NCBI GenBank assembly: GCA_017434045.1
Contig: JAFRGA010000046.1
Coordinates: forward strand, 1-41,715
From: Eggerthellaceae bacterium
GTDB lineage: Bacteria > Actinomycetota > Coriobacteriia > Coriobacteriales > Eggerthellaceae
DNA length: 41,715 nucleotides
Direction of reading: 5' to 3'
Positions 24,671-32,636 of this stretch are shown piece by piece. The position numbers and the translations under genes are program-made. Each line of letters opens with the position of its first letter. The first letter of the stretch is position 1. Under the pieces are notes generated by a model. That model worked only from the letters and a program-made list of their open reading frames with translations, ran no database searches and was not told where the DNA came from.

Positions 24671-26101
24671 ATGGCAAAGCGAAAGCAACATACGGTGGAG
24701 GCAAAGCGATCGCAGCTCTGGACGCCCGTGTTCGTATCCATCGTGTTGCTAACGCTGTGTTGCTTCATCGTGGGGCAGGGGCTTAACGCGGGCACTTCCG
24801 TTTACCTTGCGTATCGAGGGGAAACGGCCGCGCTCGCAGGCATAGGCGCAGCAGCGTTTTCCGCAGCAGCCGCGGCATCGCGCATCGTGTTCGGTCCGTT
24901 TGCCGACGTGCGTGGGCGCGTCATCGTCATCACGATCGGATCCGTCATCCTCCTGGTCGGCACAGCCGGCGCCGCAGTGTTCTCGGATTTGAACCTGTTC
25001 GTGCTTTGGCGCCTGTTGCAAGGAGCAGGCTTCGCGGCGGTCACGACCGCAGCCGCCACGGCTGCCGCAGACGTCCTTCCCGCGGAGCGTCTGGGAGAAG
25101 GCATCGGATACTACGGCCTGGGACAGGCTATTTCCATGTCGATCGGACCGGCGCTCGCCATTTTCCTCGTCTCGACCGACCCAGCGGAAAACCTGTTCAG
25201 AGGCTTGAGCATCTCGGCGGCAGCTGTGTTCCTCATCTCGTTCTGCTGCCATTACGAGAAAAGGCCGGAACGCCTTCCCGAAACATCGACGTACCGCCGT
25301 ATCGCTAAGCAACGGGCGGAGCAGGAACAGAGGCAACGGAAAGATGCAGGCGTCAGCACGATCGCAGGTGACAGCGCAGAAGCGGAAGCAGGTTCAGCAG
25401 CAAGCACAGATGGCGGCACGGACATCAGCGCCGCCGTAGGCGCAAGAGCCGATGCGCACGCAAGATCCAACGCAGAGCCAGACGCAACCGCGCGAAAGGG
25501 CGCGACAGGCGGCTTCTTCCATCGCATTTTCGAGCCAGGAGCCCTTGCTGGCGCCCTGCCGATGATGGTCATCTGCCCCACGTTCGGTTTCGGCATCTAT
25601 TTCACCGGGCTTCTCGGCACGAAGCTGGGCGTTGCCAACGCGGGCCTGTTCTACACCGTGTCGGCCGTAGCAATGATCCTCATACGCCTCTCGTCGAGAA
25701 CCTTCATGGATCGCACGCCGGCTATCAGGCTGCATGCCGCATCCGCGCTCGCCGGCATCGTGTTCTGCGCGATGCTCGTGGCGGCCGAGCAGGTAGCGGC
25801 AGGAGATGCAGCACGCGACGCCCTTTTCTATCTCGCGGGCGTTCCTTACGGTCTGTGCCTCGGCATGGCGCTTCCCGTCAACCAGACCGTCTCGGTCAAG
25901 AACTCGCCGCCCGAGCGCTGGGGTGCTGCAAACGGCCTGTTCCTCCTGCTCAACGACGTTGGCATCGGTATTGCAGCCATAGTTTGGGGCGTCACGAACG
26001 ACCTGCTCGGCTTCACGGCAACGCTCGGTTTCGTCGCTTTGCTCGTCTTCACATCGGTGGTTGTCGCATGGTTTACGTACCCCGCTTCCGAAAAGCGTTA
26101 A
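24671..26101 (+). CDS. Major facilitator superfamily transporter
   Basis: Secondary transporter of 476 aa with about 12 TM helices. The N-half carries the MFS loop 2-3 motif variant GPFADVRGRVIVI and motif-C-like GLGQAISMSIGPALA. A long cytoplasmic loop (about residues 200-290), Ala/Asp/Arg-rich, separates the two halves; the C-half starts near PGALAGALPMMVICPTFGF. The substrate cannot be predicted. ATG 24671 has no good ribosome-binding site, but TACAAT ends 7 nt upstream, which suggests a leaderless transcript. Divergent from fdhD. Confidence 0.85.
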   Translation: MAKRKQHTVEAKRSQLWTPVFVSIVLLTLCCFIVGQGLNAGTSVYLAYRGETAALAGIGAAAFSAAAAASRIVFGPFADVRGRVIVITIGSVILLVGTAGAAVFSDLNLFVLWRLLQGAGFAAVTTAAATAAADVLPAERLGEGIGYYGLGQAISMSIGPALAIFLVSTDPAENLFRGLSISAAAVFLISFCCHYEKRPERLPETSTYRRIAKQRAEQEQRQRKDAGVSTIAGDSAEAEAGSAASTDGGTDISAAVGARADAHARSNAEPDATARKGATGGFFHRIFEPGALAGALPMMVICPTFGFGIYFTGLLGTKLGVANAGLFYTVSAVAMILIRLSSRTFMDRTPAIRLHAASALAGIVFCAMLVAAEQVAAGDAARDALFYLAGVPYGLCLGMALPVNQTVSVKNSPPERWGAANGLFLLLNDVGIGIAAIVWGVTNDLLGFTATLGFVALLVFTSVVVAWFTYPASEKR

Positions 26102-26142
26102 TTTGTACGCAAAATAGGTCATGAAACTACGGGCTTAATGCA

Positions 26143-26181
26143 AAATCGAATCGAAGGGGACTGTCCCCTTCGATTCGATTT
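26143..26181. terminator. Perfect palindrome between convergent genes
   Basis: AAATCGAATCGAAGGGGAC, one base, then its exact complement. This 39-bp structure flanked by T/A tracts lies between the MFS gene and the HD-domain gene and could end transcription from both sides; it may also be a dispersed repeat with the core GGGGACTGTCCCC. Confidence 0.6.
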
Positions 26182-26190
26182 GCGTGTGTG

Positions 26191-26787
26191 TTACGCCTCG
26201 GGTTGGAAGGTGTCGCGGTCGGGGGCAAACGACTGCATGGCCGCGATCGTGCGCTCCATGAGCTCGTCGAGGCTCCAGCCGCACAGCTCCGCGCCTTGCG
26301 AGATGACGTCGCGCGAGCAACCGGCGGCGAAGCGCTTGTCCTTGAACTTCTTCTTGAGCGATTTCAGCGGAAGGTCCATGACGCTCTTCGAGGGGCGCAT
26401 GAGCACGGCAGCTCCAATGAGGCCGGTCAGCTCGTCAACGGCGAAAAGCACCTTCTCCATGAACAGCTCGGGTTCGGGGCATCCTTCAGCCGCGAAGTTG
26501 TGCGACTGGATGGCGTGCACGAGCTCGTCGGTCCCGCCCGCCTCGCGCAGCCAGGGCTCGGCCTTCAACGTGTGGACCTCGAGCTGCGGGAACTCCTCCC
26601 AATCCAGGTCGTGCAGCAGGCCGACGATGCTCCAGAACTCCTCGTTTTCCGGGTCGAACTCATGCGCGAAATAACGCATCGTGCCCTCGAGGGCCTCAGC
26701 GTGCTCGATGTGGAAAGCCTCCTTGTTGTGCTCCTGCAACAGCGCGAACGCGTCTTCGCGGGTAATGCCTGCTTCAAGCTTGGTCAT
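26191..26787 (-). CDS. HD-domain phosphohydrolase
   Basis: 198 aa, cytosolic. The metal-binding HD pattern is visible: HIEHAEALEG (first His), VGLLHDLDWEE (HD pair), AIQSHNF and FAVDELTG (last Asp). It belongs to the short HDIG-type hydrolases often annotated as hydrolase or phosphohydrolase; the substrate (nucleotide or small phosphoester) is unknown. The frame is open further upstream, but GAGAGACC before the ATG at 26787 gives the conventional start MTKLEAGITREDAF. It stands alone, convergent with the MFS gene. Confidence 0.82.
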   Translation of the reverse strand: MTKLEAGITREDAFALLQEHNKEAFHIEHAEALEGTMRYFAHEFDPENEEFWSIVGLLHDLDWEEFPQLEVHTLKAEPWLREAGGTDELVHAIQSHNFAAEGCPEPELFMEKVLFAVDELTGLIGAAVLMRPSKSVMDLPLKSLKKKFKDKRFAAGCSRDVISQGAELCGWSLDELMERTIAAMQSFAPDRDTFQPEA

Positions 26788-26937
26788 AACGGTCTCTCTT
26801 TCGTAAACGAGGACGGTGCCTTCACGTTCCGGCGAGCGAAAGGGAGCGTGCAAGCGTCATGCACGCGCAACGGTCCCATTTCGCTCGCACATTGTGCATG
26901 GGGCCACGATACCACACCCGGCTTCCCGCTTCGCTCC

Positions 26938-29028
26938 TTAGGCGTCTTGAGGCAAGGCGGTGATCACCGTGTCTTGATGCCCGCTGGAACGGACGAGGTC
27001 AAGGTCGACGTTCAGAAGGGGCTGGCCGACGACGACCGAATCGCCTACAGCAACCAGCGGCTCGAAGCCGGCACCCTGCATGTTGACGGTACCGAGCCCG
27101 ACGTGAACCAAAACCCGATCGCCCTGAGGAGTCTTGATGACGTATGCATGATGGGTGTCCGTCACCAGCTCAACCGTGCCGTCACAGGGAGCGAACACGG
27201 CGCCCGAATTTGGGATGATGCCGAAGCAGCCACCCAAAAAGCCTTCACGGAACGCCTTGTCGTCAATGGTTTTCTGAGAGACGAGCCGACCATCGACAGG
27301 AGCATGAAGAATGAGGCCATCCAAGGCGACGACTTGGCCATGGGCGATAGTCGGGCGCTCGTCGGGGCTTTCAGAAGAGGACGGCTGCACGTCAGCCGAA
27401 CCGAAGGCAGCACCCATTGAAAGAACGGCGCCTGCTTCACCGTTCGCACCCGTTGACGAGACCTCCTGTGCGTCAAGCTCATTCGGAGCAGGCGTATGAG
27501 CGTCAACCTCATCCGGAACCGCCGGTGCAACGACAGGCTCCTCGTCGTGGTACAGTTCTGCCACTTCCCCCACCTTCACCACGGCATTCGTGATGACGAA
27601 CCCCATGACGTAGCTGATCAGCAGGCCTATGGCATAAGCGCCCAAGCTCGCCGCCACGCCGTTCGGGCCGGCGTCGGCCACGCACAGGCCCAGAAGGCCG
27701 CTTGGACCCCATGCGGTGGCAGCCACCTGCATGAACATGACGAACGCGCCGCCGAAACCCGCGCCGAGGCCGGCGGTGATGAAAGGCTTGCCCATGGGCA
27801 GCGTCAAGCTGTACACAAGGGGCTCGCCCACGCCCAAAAAGCCGGCAGGGATGCCGGCGTCGGCAATGGCTACCACTTTGGCGTTCTCACATTTCTTGGC
27901 CTTGTGGCGAATGGCGATAGCCGCGCCCACCTGGCCGGCACCCGCCATGCACAAGGCGGGGTAGAGGGTCACATAGCCCACCGCTTGCAGCTGGACGGCG
28001 TAAAGGGCCACGAGCCCATGGTGCATACCCAGGGCGACGAGCGGCAGGAACAGGGCCGCGCCAAGATAGCCCGTGATGATGCGGACGAAAACGTTCTCGC
28101 TCATGCAGATGGCATTCATGCCGTCGCACAGCCACGAGGCCACGAAACCGGCGGCGGGCATGACCGCGAACACGTAGAATGCCGCGCCGATCAGCATGGT
28201 AACCAGCGGTGTGCCAATGACCTTCAACACGTCCGGCATATGCCTGTCGATGAGTTTCTCGATTTTGACCAGCAGGAACACGCCGACAACAACCGCCAGT
28301 ACGCCGCCTTTCCCAGCCATGAGGACGGAGCTTAGGGGAGTTTGTGAGTTGTAGAGCCCCAGGAACGTAGCGATGTCGTTGATGTTGCTCATGGAGGTGA
28401 TCATGCCCAGCATGCCGCCGAGCACAGGCGTGCCGCCGAACTGCTCGGCGGCCCGATAGCCCGTCCAGGCGGTGAGGTAAGCCAACAACGATTGCTGGAT
28501 GAGGTACAGAAGGCTGTACAGGCATCCCCACACGGCGTTGTCCGCGTAGCCAGGCACGAGCTGCTGGATGATCATGGCGAAGCTGCCGCAGATACCCGAC
28601 ACGATGAAGCCGGGAATCAGCGGCACGAAGATTCCTCCCAGAATCTTGCAAAAACGCTTGAGGTTCGCCCGCACGGAAGCCAAGCGGCCTGCAGGGGCTA
28701 CTGGCGTAGCGCCATCGCCTCCGCTTGCGGACTTCGCCGCGGCAGTGGCGGAGGCCGCAGAGCCCCCATGGGCGGCGGCTTCTTTCAGCATGTCGTTCAC
28801 GATGGTCGCGCTGGTCTTGGCCTTACCCGGGCCCACCACCACCTCGTAGTAGGCCTGCCGGTCATGCACGAGGCCCAAGACTGCGGGATGCTGCTTGATG
28901 GCGGCCTCGTCTACGGCGGCCTCGTCGGCCACGACCACGCGAAGCCTGGTCATGCAGTTGGTAGCCGAGACTATGTTGCCCAATCCGCCGAGGGCGGAAA
29001 CGATGGCGGCAACTTGTCGGTCATCCAC
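26938..29028 (-). CDS. PTS sugar transporter EIIBCA (glucose-superfamily)
   Basis: Membrane sugar permease/phosphotransferase of 696 aa, domain order B-C-A. EIIB has the phospho-cysteine SATNCMTRLRVVV (residues 20-35); EIIC spans about 120-500 with many TM helices and the loop GVGEPLVYSLTLPMGKP; a polar linker of about 90 residues follows; EIIA has PVDGRLVS and phospho-histidine loop VLVHVGLGTVNMQG. The domain order fits the sucrose, beta-glucoside and MurNAc branch; the exact sugar is unresolved. The frame opens at 29136, but AAGGAG with a 7-nt spacer precedes GTG 29028. No regulator or hydrolase gene adjoins it. Confidence 0.9.
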   Translation of the reverse strand: MDDRQVAAIVSALGGLGNIVSATNCMTRLRVVVADEAAVDEAAIKQHPAVLGLVHDRQAYYEVVVGPGKAKTSATIVNDMLKEAAAHGGSAASATAAAKSASGGDGATPVAPAGRLASVRANLKRFCKILGGIFVPLIPGFIVSGICGSFAMIIQQLVPGYADNAVWGCLYSLLYLIQQSLLAYLTAWTGYRAAEQFGGTPVLGGMLGMITSMSNINDIATFLGLYNSQTPLSSVLMAGKGGVLAVVVGVFLLVKIEKLIDRHMPDVLKVIGTPLVTMLIGAAFYVFAVMPAAGFVASWLCDGMNAICMSENVFVRIITGYLGAALFLPLVALGMHHGLVALYAVQLQAVGYVTLYPALCMAGAGQVGAAIAIRHKAKKCENAKVVAIADAGIPAGFLGVGEPLVYSLTLPMGKPFITAGLGAGFGGAFVMFMQVAATAWGPSGLLGLCVADAGPNGVAASLGAYAIGLLISYVMGFVITNAVVKVGEVAELYHDEEPVVAPAVPDEVDAHTPAPNELDAQEVSSTGANGEAGAVLSMGAAFGSADVQPSSSESPDERPTIAHGQVVALDGLILHAPVDGRLVSQKTIDDKAFREGFLGGCFGIIPNSGAVFAPCDGTVELVTDTHHAYVIKTPQGDRVLVHVGLGTVNMQGAGFEPLVAVGDSVVVGQPLLNVDLDLVRSSGHQDTVITALPQDA

Positions 29029-29249
29029 GGCGCGGCTCCTTAAGAAAACGCGAAGGTCGTCAGCACACTCCATTGTACGCGAACGCGCCCTGATTTGCCT
29101 TCCCGTCCCAGCCTCGCGACCGGCAATGCACATCATGCCGTTTGCCGGCGCCTGGAAGATTCTTTCGGAGGCGGTTTCTCGAGCCGCCGAGTAAAGGGGT
29201 AGAACGCCTTTCTTCGCAGCCCGTTCTCTTTTGCTGTGATTTTGTCGCT

Positions 29250-29255
29250 TATAAT
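29250..29255 (+). promoter_or_regulatory. -10 box (TATAAT) before the zinc-ribbon gene
   Basis: Perfect TATAAT 47 bp before the start codon; the -35 is poor (CTTTTG at 16 nt). Confidence 0.45.
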
Positions 29256-29301
29256 TTGCAATGTCCCAGCCCTTTGGTTCAACGCAAAAGGAGATGGAAT
29301 C

Positions 29302-29517
29302 ATGAACTGCAGTAATTGCGGTGGCGAAATGAGAGAAGGCTACCTGTTCGGGTCAAAGGACGGTGCCTTTAGCTTCGCGAACGAGGTGCCTCCCTTTTTC
29401 ATAAATGCGAAAAAGATGGATGGCTTCGTGGAGGTCACCTCGCTCGAGGCTGGAAAGAGAATCAAACTCCAAGGATTCATCTGCGAAAACTGCCGTCAGA
29501 TACTGGTCAAGTATTAA
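29302..29517 (+). CDS. Small zinc-ribbon protein (DUF6487-like)
   Basis: 71 aa. The N-terminal MNCSNCGGEMREGYLFGSK and C-terminal CENCRQIL form two CxxC knuckles around a beta-rich core, as in the DUF6487 (PF20097) family of unknown function. AGGAG lies 8 nt before the ATG. Cytosolic; partner unknown. Confidence 0.8.
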   Translation: MNCSNCGGEMREGYLFGSKDGAFSFANEVPPFFINAKKMDGFVEVTSLEAGKRIKLQGFICENCRQILVKY

Positions 29518-29584
29518 AAGCGCATCAAGCTATTCGGAGCACTCACTGTAAAGTCGGAGAGGCCAATACGGACAGGACATCGCA

Positions 29585-29910
29585 ATGGGGAAAAGGAAGG
29601 CGTTTGCGCTGTTGGCGGTTGTCGCCCTCTTAGCAGCATTGTGCGCGGCAGGATGCTCGCAGTCAGGAGGCGCCTCGAGCTCGAAAATCGAGAAGAAGAC
29701 GTATCCGCTCATCCTCCAAACGGATGCCAAGAAGTCGGTAGAGGAATCCGAGATGAACCTCTACTTCGTGAACGGCGGAGATGTGCCCTACGTGACAGTC
29801 TCGGAATTCCTGCCCCTTTTCGGCAAGCTCTACGAGGATGAGAAGCTCGATGTCCCGGCTATCACATTCGAATTCAAGAGCGAAGGCGACGACTACTGGG
29901 CCGAAAGAAC
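29585..29910 (+). pseudogene. Truncated lipoprotein gene
   Basis: An N-terminal lipoprotein signal (KRKAFALLAVVALLAALCAAGC, with the lipobox just before the Cys) is followed by a domain that begins KTYPLILQTDAKKSVEESEM and NLYFVNGGDVPYVTVSEFLPLF. Reading continues to a stop at 29932, but from about 29905 the codons are antisense to the radical SAM relic on the other strand, so the original C-terminus is missing. The ATG has AGGA 8 nt upstream. The domain resembles the start of a copper-amine-oxidase-like or VirJ-type exported protein, but I cannot assign it. The product, if made, is a 115-aa fragment. Confidence 0.65.
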
Positions 29911-30382
29911 CGACCGAGCAGCCCTCGGATAATTCGAACATCAGGGGCGCCTGGATCATGGCGAGCGCGGCGGCGCCGAGCTCCAGCATGCAGCGCTTCT
30001 CCTGCCGTTCCCGCCAGGCTTGAAAGCGGGGCTCGCTTGGAACGCAATGCTCCTTGCGCAGCCCTTCCCGCATGGCAATCTTCTCCTTGACGAAGGCCTT
30101 GTAGAAACGATAACCGTCCGGCAGATCATCCCATGCGAGCTCGCCTTTCTCAAGGGCGTTGGTCATCTCCTTCGCCGCGTCGTCGTTCAGCAGCAACCTG
30201 ATGGTTTCCGGGTCGACGTCCAAACCGGTTTCGGCAAGCGCCCGATCCGGGTCTTGGAGGTAGGCATCGTGAAACGCCGCGTCCAGCGTCCACTTTTCCA
30301 ATACCCGTTTGATGGTTCCCGCCATCCGGGCGTATTCCAAATCGTTGAAACTCTTGTCCAGAAGCATCTTGGGCTCTGCCAT
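29905..30382 (-). pseudogene. Truncated PoyD-type radical SAM RiPP epimerase
   Basis: About 155 residues read as the N-terminal half of the radical SAM family of RiPP amino acid epimerases: a helical start with LEKWTLDAAFHDAYLQDPDRAL and ETGLDVDPETIR, then YRFYKAFVKEKIAMREGL, RFQAWRERQEKRCMLELGA and FELSEGCSVG, where the family continues into the CxxxCxxC [4Fe-4S] motif. Only the first cysteine is present; directly after SVG the frame runs into the antisense of the lipoprotein gene. So the catalytic barrel is lost. The start is ATG 30382. The family identification rests on recognised motifs. A Nif11-type precursor gene lies 830 bp away. Confidence 0.7.
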
Positions 30383-30487
30383 TTTCCAGCCCTTCCAAGT
30401 TTTCCGTGCACATCTTGCAACTAGGTATTCTGGCAAATTCGCCTTGTGAATGCATTGGCAAGCTATCCCCTTGCCACGACTCTTGCG

Positions 30488-30970
30488 TTAAGCCGATGCG
30501 TCTGCATCCAGGTAGGGCGACAGGGTTAGCTCAATCATATCGATTTGGTCGGCATCATTGCCGGCGCCGCCGTCCTCGTCGTCGTACTTGAATTCGCTCC
30601 ATGCGGGGTTATCGCCCATCCAATGCACGCGGTACATGGCTTTGAAATAGCCGGTTTCCTCGGGATCGGGCGTGTCGTAATACACAGTGAGGCCGACAAC
30701 CTTGCCTTCTTGGACGTTCGTCTCATACCAACCGTTGGGGCCCAGCGTGTCTTCGTCGAATTCGACATCCACGATGCCTTCGCCCTGAATGCCTGCGAAC
30801 GTGTCGTCTGATCCGCTGCTGTCGTACATGCCCGCCATCCACTCCAGCCATTCGACCTCATCGTCACGCATGACTGCGACACGGAAGCAGGGAATGGGAA
30901 GGCTCTCCGGGATCGCGTCTTCTTTTTGCATCTCGAGTACGGTTTTATCCAAATCTTCTGCGAATGTCAT
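30488..30970 (-). CDS. Hypothetical acidic 160-aa protein
   Basis: Not recognised. Very acidic (many Asp/Glu), apparently a beta-rich domain: FRVAVMRDDEVEWLEWMAG, GIVDVEFDEDTLGPNGWYET, VVGLTVYYDTPDPEETGYFKAMYRVHWMG, then an acidic tail. No signal peptide. AGGAAG lies about 10 nt before the ATG. It sits between the radical SAM relic (same strand, downstream) and the divergent RiPP precursor, so it might have belonged to that cluster, for example as an immunity or accessory protein. That is inference from position only. Confidence 0.65.
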   Translation of the reverse strand: MTFAEDLDKTVLEMQKEDAIPESLPIPCFRVAVMRDDEVEWLEWMAGMYDSSGSDDTFAGIQGEGIVDVEFDEDTLGPNGWYETNVQEGKVVGLTVYYDTPDPEETGYFKAMYRVHWMGDNPAWSEFKYDDEDGGAGNDADQIDMIELTLSPYLDADASA

Positions 30971-31170
30971 TTCGGGGCTTCCTTTCTTCCGGCATCAGAA
31001 CGGCTGATTACATGACAATTCTATTGTATGACAAGCATGCGCTGTGATTGCCCCCCTTGGATAATCGAGCCAGTGTTGCGTTCTATTGACGATGGAAGCT
31101 CGTTGCCGGCTTCGCGTCTACGGCCCGATGACATCCAAACTCCTGCGGTACGCTTCGCGATGTGTTTGCG

Positions 31171-31176
31171 TAGAAT
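31171..31176 (+). promoter_or_regulatory. -10 box (TAGAAT) before the RiPP precursor
   Basis: TAGAAT 33 bp before the precursor start codon; no good -35 at 16-18 bp. Confidence 0.35.
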
Positions 31177-31209
31177 GTACGGTAACGTCGATTCGACCGA
31201 GGAGCTAAC

Positions 31210-31389
31210 ATGAAATTCGAAGACCTAACCCCCGAGCAGATGGAGCAAGCGCGTGAGTGCAAGACCCCCGAGGATATGCTCGCCCTCGCGAAACAGGGCG
31301 GCTACCAGCTCACCGACGAGGAATTGGATCTTATAGCCGGCGGCAAATTCTGGGACTTCAGCGATTGCTCCTACTACGGCGTGGAATAG
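31210..31389 (+). CDS. Nif11-type RiPP precursor peptide
   Basis: 59 aa. The leader MKFEDLTPEQMEQARECK plus TPEDMLALAKQGGYQL, TDEELDLIAGG matches the Nif11-like leader pattern (amphipathic helix, then DEEL..I.GG). The double-Gly is a C39-type processing site, leaving a 14-residue core KFWDFSDCSYYGVE rich in aromatic and Asp residues and with one Cys. GAGGAG 5 nt before the ATG is a strong ribosome-binding site and TAGAAT lies upstream. The nearest tailoring gene is the broken PoyD-type radical SAM gene, so maturation by that enzyme would be impossible now. No transporter or protease gene is seen. Confidence 0.75.
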   Translation: MKFEDLTPEQMEQARECKTPEDMLALAKQGGYQLTDEELDLIAGGKFWDFSDCSYYGVE

Positions 31390-31496
31390 CTGCATACCCC
31401 GACGATGCCTTCAAATTGAGTTTGAAGCTCTGATTGTTGAACAAAACCGCACTCTGTTAGGCCAAGGTTGGTAATACGCGCGTCGGAACCGCATCG

Positions 31497-31598
31497 GGAT
31501 GAGTCGGAGAACGTATCTGCGACTCATTTTCGGGACAGCTGATAGAAACGCGAAAGCCAACCTGAAAATGAGTCGCAGATACGTTCTCCGACTCATCC
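31497..31598. repeat. 35-bp perfect inverted repeat
   Basis: The arms at 31497-31531 and 31564-31598 are exactly complementary (beginning GGATGAGTCGGAGAACGTAT) with a 32-bp loop. Each arm contains a smaller GAGTC/GACTC palindrome. Non-coding, between the RiPP precursor and the truncated PIG-L gene. It could be a terminator of the precursor, but no T-run follows; more likely a REP/MITE-type element. Confidence 0.75.
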
Positions 31599-31645
31599 AA
31601 TAAAGCCCTATAAGGGTTTGCGTCTCTGAGAAGCAAGGAATAGGC

Positions 31646-31872
31646 ATGAGGGAAGAGCTGATATTCGGCAGCGATGATTCGATCGCCGTGATCGCGCCGC
31701 ACCCAGATGACGAATGCTTGTGCGCGGCGGCTGCGCTCATCATGGCCCCGGAGAGGACCGACGTGTACGTCATCAGCGACGGAAGCCACGGCTTCGCGGA
31801 GAGGGGCATCGAAGAAGAGGCTATCGTGCGCAAACGGCAATTCGATGCCGAAATGGATTACGTGAGGCCCCG
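31646..31872 (+). pseudogene. Truncated PIG-L deacetylase
   Basis: The start is convincing: AAGGAATAGGC before the ATG and a PIG-L/LmbE N-terminus SIAVIAPHPDDECLCAAAAL (zinc motif HPDDE) and VYVISDGSHGF. After about 75 residues (QFDAEMDYVRP) the family sequence stops, and the frame continues to 32050 only as antisense of the methyltransferase gene. These enzymes normally have 220-280 residues with a further zinc His (HxxH), so the product would be inactive. The 3' part appears deleted. Confidence 0.7.
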
Positions 31873-31897
31873 CAGGCATTCAGGGCGAAAACCGGCA

Positions 31898-32599
31898 TCA
31901 CGACACGCTGATGCGAATCACCTTCCACCGCAGTTCGGCTTCCCCGACGTCACGCATTTGCGTCGAGCTTTGCGCGAAAATGTCCGAGTCGATGATTTCG
32001 TCAATCAACCGCAGGTGGCGCTCCCTGTTCGGGTGCTCGAGGCCGGGTAGCCAGATGGATACGATCATCGGGCCTCCTTCCGACAGGAACTCCCTATAGC
32101 GGGCCAATTGCTTCAAGGGATCTTCAAGGTAATACAGGGTTTCGTTGAACAGGATAACGTCGAATTTCCTGTCGCTGTGAAAACCCTCGGCATCCGAGCA
32201 GATGAACGTGCCGGGATGCCTGGTCCGCGCGATTGCGAGGGCTTTATGCGAGACATCTACCCCGGTATAGTCCAGAGCTGGCAGATGATCGGCCATGGTG
32301 CCAACGCCGCAGCCGACGTCGAGCAGCGATGAATGCGCAGGCAACGCAACGTTGATTTGGCCTATCGCCTGATAGCGCTCCCGTTCGCAGTCGCGATCCA
32401 TGAGCCCGCCGTAATCACGCTCATATCTGCCGTCCCACAGTGCGCTGATTGTGGAGTCTTCCCGATCGGTGCAAGCGCGTGCCGTTCCGGCATCGGGAAG
32501 CTTTTCCCTGAAAGCGAAGTCGTTGTTCAGGCACCCGTCGCTTGCGGAATCGGGCGTAGCGCTGTTGCGCGTTTCCGAAGGCATGTCGTTATCCTGCAT
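31898..32599 (-). CDS. Class I SAM-dependent methyltransferase
   Basis: 233 aa. The Rossmann methyltransferase motifs are SLLDVGCGVGTMADHLP (motif I), YTGVDVSHKALAIAR, FICSDAEGF, FDVILFNETLYYLEDP (motif IV) and LSEGGPMIVSIWLPG. N-terminal residues 1-50 are polar and variable. The frame opens at 32644, but GGGAG 8 nt before ATG 32599 is the better start. It follows the ABC ATPase gene by 37 nt on the same strand. The substrate is unknown (small molecule, UbiE-like fold). The C-terminus abuts the PIG-L deletion point, so slight truncation is possible. Confidence 0.82.
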   Translation of the reverse strand: MQDNDMPSETRNSATPDSASDGCLNNDFAFREKLPDAGTARACTDREDSTISALWDGRYERDYGGLMDRDCERERYQAIGQINVALPAHSSLLDVGCGVGTMADHLPALDYTGVDVSHKALAIARTRHPGTFICSDAEGFHSDRKFDVILFNETLYYLEDPLKQLARYREFLSEGGPMIVSIWLPGLEHPNRERHLRLIDEIIDSDIFAQSSTQMRDVGEAELRWKVIRISVS

Positions 32600-32636
32600 C
32601 GTCGCTTCTCCCACCTGTGCTCTTGTCGGATATTGC

